Shown: in pieces, positions 60,760 to 64,000 of the stretch | Position numbering within the stretch: position 1 is the first letter of the stretch | Layout of the letters: every line of letters begins with the position of its first letter | NCBI RefSeq assembly: GCF_023516435.1 | Contig: NZ_CP097332.1 | Span: forward strand, 1,178,001 to 1,242,000 | DNA from: Jatrophihabitans telluris | GTDB lineage: Bacteria > Actinomycetota > Actinomycetes > Mycobacteriales > Jatrophihabitantaceae | DNA: 64,000 bases | Direction: 5' to 3' | Notes under the pieces: generated by a model | What the model was told of the DNA's origin: nothing | Seen by the model: only the letters and a program-made list of their open reading frames with translations | Database searches by the model: none | Made by a program: the position numbers and the translations under genes

Positions 60760-61311
60760 TCAACCGGGAATGCCGGCCAGCAGCCGTTCCAGGACGTCGG
60801 CGAGACGCCGTCGCTCGTCCGGGTCCAAGGCGGACAGCACCTCGGACTCGGCGACGTCAGCGTCCTGGATCGCACGGTTGAACAAGTCGCGTCCCGACCT
60901 GGTCAGTCGGACCTTGCTGCGGGTGCGGTTGAGCGGGTCTGCGGTGCGTTCGACCAGGCCGCGGTTGGCGAGCAGATCGAGCCGATGGGTCATGGTCGAG
61001 GGGGACACTCCGGTGGCATCGGCGAGCTGGGACGGGGTGGAGCAACCGCCGTCCGGACTCAAAGCCAGAGCCTGCAGAACGCCCCAGTCGCCGCGTTGCA
61101 GATCCAGCGCGGCCAGCTGGGACCGGTAGAAGGTGTCCAGTCGCTTGGTGATGCGAGCCAGGGCCGTGACGACGCGCTGCACGGTTTCGTCGGCTCCGGC
61201 GGCCGTATAGCCGGCCACCGCGGCCTGATACTCCGTCAGTTCCTCCGACGCCCGCCGCCGGGGTAGCCGGGCAGGGGTCGACGAGCCGGGATTATCCGAG
61301 GACCTCGCCAT
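60760..61311 (-). CDS. MarR-family transcriptional regulator
   Basis: 183 residues. The winged helix reads DWGVLQALALSPDGGCSTPSQLADATGVSPSTMTHRLDLLANRGLVER and DPLNRTRSKVRLTRSGRDLF. It is divergent from an MFS exporter, the usual MarR-pump layout. The ATG is 7 bases from a TACACT -10, leaderless-type. Two palindromes lie upstream. Confidence 0.94.
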   Translation of the reverse strand: MARSSDNPGSSTPARLPRRRASEELTEYQAAVAGYTAAGADETVQRVVTALARITKRLDTFYRSQLAALDLQRGDWGVLQALALSPDGGCSTPSQLADATGVSPSTMTHRLDLLANRGLVERTADPLNRTRSKVRLTRSGRDLFNRAIQDADVAESEVLSALDPDERRRLADVLERLLAGIPG

Positions 61312-61331
61312 GTTGAACAGTGTACTATCAT

Positions 61332-61357
61332 TTCGATATCGAACTTCGATTTCGAAG
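61332..61357. promoter_or_regulatory. Two adjacent palindromes, MarR operator
   Basis: TTCGATATCGAA (61332-61343) abuts CTTCGATTTCGAAG (61344-61357). Both have TTCGA half-sites. They lie between the divergent MarR and MFS starts, with the first inside the -35/-10 spacer of the MarR promoter, so they would repress both genes. Confidence 0.8.
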
Positions 61358-61428
61358 TCGAGTGAACCACACCACAGCGGTGGCCGCCTTCCGCGCGCGC
61401 CGCTGGCAACAAGCAATGAGGAGTTCCA

Positions 61429-62676
61429 GTGCGTTCCGGTCTCGGGCGGACCCTGGTCCTGCTGTCCGGCGGTGCTCTCGCCACAGCGGGCTGGGGTGCG
61501 GTCTTCCCGTTCCTGTATGCCGACATCGCCACCGCGCGCGGTCTCGGCGCCGGCGTCGCCGCCGGCACCTTCACGGCCTTTGCCGTCGGTTCCATCGTCG
61601 CCGCTCCCGCGGCGGGATGGCTGGCCGACCGTGCCAACCCGACCCTCGTCGCGGTCCTGTCACGGCTGGCGTTGGCCGCCTTCACCGGCCTGCTCGTGCT
61701 GGTCAGCAGCCCGGCGATGATCTGGGCGGTGGCGGCCGGCTTCGGTGCGTCCCTGGCGCTGGCCCAACCCGCGATCCAGGTCATCCTGCTCGCCCGCACG
61801 CCGATCGAGCGTCGTCGAGACGTCTTCGCCTGGCAGTTCATCGCGATCAACCTGGCCGCGGCGGCCGGTGCGGCGATCGGCGGGGTGCTGGTCGACCTGT
61901 CGAGCCAGCAGGCCATGCGACCGGTGTACGCCGTCGCCGTGTTATCGGCGCTGATCAGCGCGCTCGCCGTCGGCCTGGCCGGACGCGGTGCGCACAGTGG
62001 CGTCCTGGCCGGACAAGGCGCGGCGGAGACCGTGTCGTATCGGAGCATTCTCGCCAAGCGCCCCGTCCTCTGGCTGCTCGGGGTCTCGCTGCTGATCACG
62101 CTCGCCTGTTACGCGCAGTACGACGCCGGCCTGCCCGCCTACATTCTCGACGCGACCACCGTGAAGCCGTCCCTGCTCGGCGCCGCCGTGGCGATGAACG
62201 CCATCCTCGTGGCGGTGCTGACCGGCCCCGTGGTGGCCTACACCAAGCGGCGTTCGCTGACCTCGTTGCTGGCGATCTGTGCTCTGCTCTGGGTCGGCTG
62301 CTGGCTGATCTTCGGATTACCCCTGATCATCGGGGGATTCGACGGTGCCTTCGTGATGATCGGCTTCGCGGCGCTGTCCTTCGGTGAGACCATGATGGCC
62401 CCGATCCTGTCGCCGCTGGCCGCCGCGCTGGCGCCCGAAGGGGCAACCGGCCGGACCATGGCTGCTGTTTCCGGTGCCTCAACGGTGGCCACGGCGATCG
62501 GCCCGATCCTGTCCAGCGCGTTGCTCGGCCTGCACCTGCCGGCGGTGTTCATCGTCATGCAGGTGGTGTTCTGCCTTGCCGCCGCTGCCTCGTCGCTGAA
62601 GCTGCGACGGATCATGGCGGTCAGCCGGTCGCGGTCCGAGCACCCGGCTCGGATGGAACTCGAACTGGCCGGCTGA
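61429..62676 (+). CDS. MFS exporter controlled by the divergent MarR gene
   Basis: 415 residues, about 12 membrane helices, GTG start after GAGGAG. Motifs include AAPAAGWLADRANPTLVAV (motif A region) and PIERRRDVFAWQFIAINLAA. It is probably a drug or metabolite exporter; the MarR partner suggests induction by a phenolic or aromatic compound. Confidence 0.9.
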   Translation: MRSGLGRTLVLLSGGALATAGWGAVFPFLYADIATARGLGAGVAAGTFTAFAVGSIVAAPAAGWLADRANPTLVAVLSRLALAAFTGLLVLVSSPAMIWAVAAGFGASLALAQPAIQVILLARTPIERRRDVFAWQFIAINLAAAAGAAIGGVLVDLSSQQAMRPVYAVAVLSALISALAVGLAGRGAHSGVLAGQGAAETVSYRSILAKRPVLWLLGVSLLITLACYAQYDAGLPAYILDATTVKPSLLGAAVAMNAILVAVLTGPVVAYTKRRSLTSLLAICALLWVGCWLIFGLPLIIGGFDGAFVMIGFAALSFGETMMAPILSPLAAALAPEGATGRTMAAVSGASTVATAIGPILSSALLGLHLPAVFIVMQVVFCLAAAASSLKLRRIMAVSRSRSEHPARMELELAG

Positions 62677-62696
62677 GGACCGATGCCCGCGGGCGG

Positions 62697-64000
62697 CTAC
62701 TGCTCGCGGGTGTTCTGCAGCGCGGAGCTGGAGATGGCCGGGTTGGCGTTCCACTTCTGTGATGTCGAGCCGTCGCACGTCGTCACGATCGCCTTGTAGT
62801 AGGCGCCGTTGTAGACGTCGCTGTTCGGACTCAGCCCGAGGCACATGTTGTTCGAATCCTTGACCGTGTACAGGTCGGCGTAGGACAGATCATTGCCGCT
62901 GCTGTCCTTGGTCTGGTACGTGGTCCAGGTCGTGCGACTGGTCGAGGTAGTCGCGCAGGGCTGGACGCTGACGTACCCACCCAGCGACAGCGGGCTGGTC
63001 ATGCAATACGTCGCGTTCAACTGCGTGATCCACTCACCCACCGTGGGCTTGAGCGCGCTGGACAGCGACGGTGCCGACACCCATCTCTGGTTGCCCGCGA
63101 TCTTGGTGGGGTTGGGATTCTGCTTGCAGCTGTAGATGATCAGGAACGACCCGCCGCCGGAGGCCGCCGTGGTCTGGTTGGTGACGTCGAGGCAGCGGCT
63201 GAACTGCTGGAAGTTGACCAGCTGCTGGTTGCCGGCGCCAGACTGTCCGGTCCCGGCGCTGGGGGACGGCACCCACGTCTGGTACTGGTCGGTGACGCTG
63301 CCGGCGCAGGTGGCGATCGTCACCACCTGACCGGCCGATTGACCGGCCGCGTGAATGCACACGTTGCTGGTGTTGGACTTGTCCGCCAGCGATCCACGCA
63401 GGTGAGCGCTGTCGTCGCTGCTCCACATCTGCGTGTAGCCCGGGCTGCCCAGCACGGCACAGGCATTGAGGACGAGCGATGCGCCGGCGGTCGCCGAGGG
63501 CGCGTCGAGGCACAGACCGTTCGGATAGGTGCTGGTCACCGACGACAGCAGCTGGATGGTCAGGTCGTTTCGGTAGGCGAACACCTGCTGCGCAACCGGC
63601 GGCGTGGTCGTGCTGCACACCTGCAGGCTTACGCTCTGTCCCGCGGCGGGCGCGGCGGATCCGGCATCCATGCAGTAAGCGACCGTCGCGCCGGCGGCGG
63701 GGTAGATGCGAATGACGCCACCCGGGATGTTGGTGTTGCTGGTCTGGAAGACGTACGTGCTGACGATCGTGCGCCCTGAGCTCTTGCCGTTGGCGGCCAC
63801 GCCGTCCTTTCCGGCCGAAGTCAACAGTGCGTATTTGGGAGTGAGGGTTCCGGAGGCGACGTCGTAGGTTCCGTAGCCGGCCACGCAGACCATCGGCGTC
63901 GCGGTCGGGTTGACGACAGGGTCCTTGCCGCTGGGGTAGTAGCTGATGGTCACCGCGTAGGTCGCTGTGCTGTTGCCGCTCAAGGAGCCGGAGATCGTCC
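62697..64000 (-). CDS. Secreted lectin-like protein, C-terminal part (5' end outside window)
   Basis: The frame is open to the right edge, so the N-terminus, probably a prepilin-like or signal region, is missing. About 434 codons are visible. They contain Cys-rich ricin-B-like repeats with QxW-type endings: CMDAGSAAPAAGQSVSLQVC, LCLDAPSATAGASLVLNACA, CLDVTNQT and CLGLSPNSDV...QKWNANP. It is likely a surface carbohydrate-binding protein. TTG at 63983 is not a convincing start. Confidence 0.75.
   Translation of the reverse strand, partial: TISGSLSGNSTATYAVTISYYPSGKDPVVNPTATPMVCVAGYGTYDVASGTLTPKYALLTSAGKDGVAANGKSSGRTIVSTYVFQTSNTNIPGGVIRIYPAAGATVAYCMDAGSAAPAAGQSVSLQVCSTTTPPVAQQVFAYRNDLTIQLLSSVTSTYPNGLCLDAPSATAGASLVLNACAVLGSPGYTQMWSSDDSAHLRGSLADKSNTSNVCIHAAGQSAGQVVTIATCAGSVTDQYQTWVPSPSAGTGQSGAGNQQLVNFQQFSRCLDVTNQTTAASGGGSFLIIYSCKQNPNPTKIAGNQRWVSAPSLSSALKPTVGEWITQLNATYCMTSPLSLGGYVSVQPCATTSTSRTTWTTYQTKDSSGNDLSYADLYTVKDSNNMCLGLSPNSDVYNGAYYKAIVTTCDGSTSQKWNANPAISSSALQNTREQ

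Overview
The window is 64 kb of high-GC chromosome from an actinobacterium. The evidence is GC-rich codon use, frequent GTG starts, several leaderless-type promoters, a mycobacteria-like tmRNA, CsoR copper control, an actinobacterial-style tad pilus locus and many Ala/Thr/Ser-rich secreted proteins. It looks like a Frankiales/Jatrophihabitans-type or related soil actinobacterium, but no 16S rRNA or other species marker is present, so the genus is inference.

Layout. 1-13.6 kb holds a thioredoxin-like (DUF255) protein tail, a Gfo/Idh/MocA oxidoreductase, a MinD-like ATPase, a hemolysin III-type membrane protein, BirA, a PH-domain membrane protein, a secreted sedolisin-like peptidase, a 1,113-residue secreted beta-propeller/LamG/PKD protein, and a LacI regulator divergent from an MFS exporter with a palindromic operator between them. 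13.8-23.0 kb is a tad (Flp pilus) locus. Its motor ATPase gene (tadA/cpaF) is broken into three pieces by two unrelated foreign segments, while tadB, tadC, a small pilin-like gene and two tadE-like genes downstream are intact. The first foreign segment (about 14.26-17.39 kb) is visibly A+T-richer and phage-like: a decayed endolysin, a coupled holin-like protein, an Lsr2 gene bracketed by two strong terminators, and small membrane or zinc-ribbon proteins. It replaces the part of tadA that should encode the Walker A motif. The second (about 17.67-19.54 kb) holds a membrane-anchored TolB/WD40-like gene and an IS3-type transposase remnant.

23.0-29.9 kb is a housekeeping block: prfB, ftsE, ftsX, smpB, an amidohydrolase, a double-GNAT acetyltransferase and a CYTH-CHAD protein. 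30.0-39.6 kb is a copper region: a Cu(I) P-type ATPase, a CopZ-like chaperone and CsoR with its operator, then the tmRNA gene (ssrA, partner of smpB about 6.5 kb upstream), a cyclase/STAND-ATPase/TPR protein, a CopC-CopD fusion and a companion membrane protein. 39.7-48.8 kb has a secreted SGNH hydrolase, a lipoprotein-like protein with an RTQS-repeat N-terminus, a giant secreted BNR-repeat protein, DUF2237, a methyltransferase, a coupled BNR-propeller/MoaD-like pair and DUF1905.

48.8-64 kb carries a pterin dehydratase-glyoxalase fusion, an ArsR-SRPBCC pair with operator, oligopeptidase B, a universal stress protein, a secreted GH13 amylase that reads like the front half of an amylopullulanase, an extragenic repeat cluster, an aldo/keto reductase, a glyoxalase-like protein, a MarR/MFS divergent pair with two palindromes, and a lectin-like secreted protein running off the right edge.

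The most notable structure is the doubly interrupted tad ATPase with its integrase-less phage cargo, including an Lsr2 xenogeneic-silencer gene arranged like a prophage 'moron'. No CRISPR array, rRNA or ordinary tRNA gene was seen. No gene-free stretch exceeds about 300 bases except the remnant sequence inside the second foreign segment.
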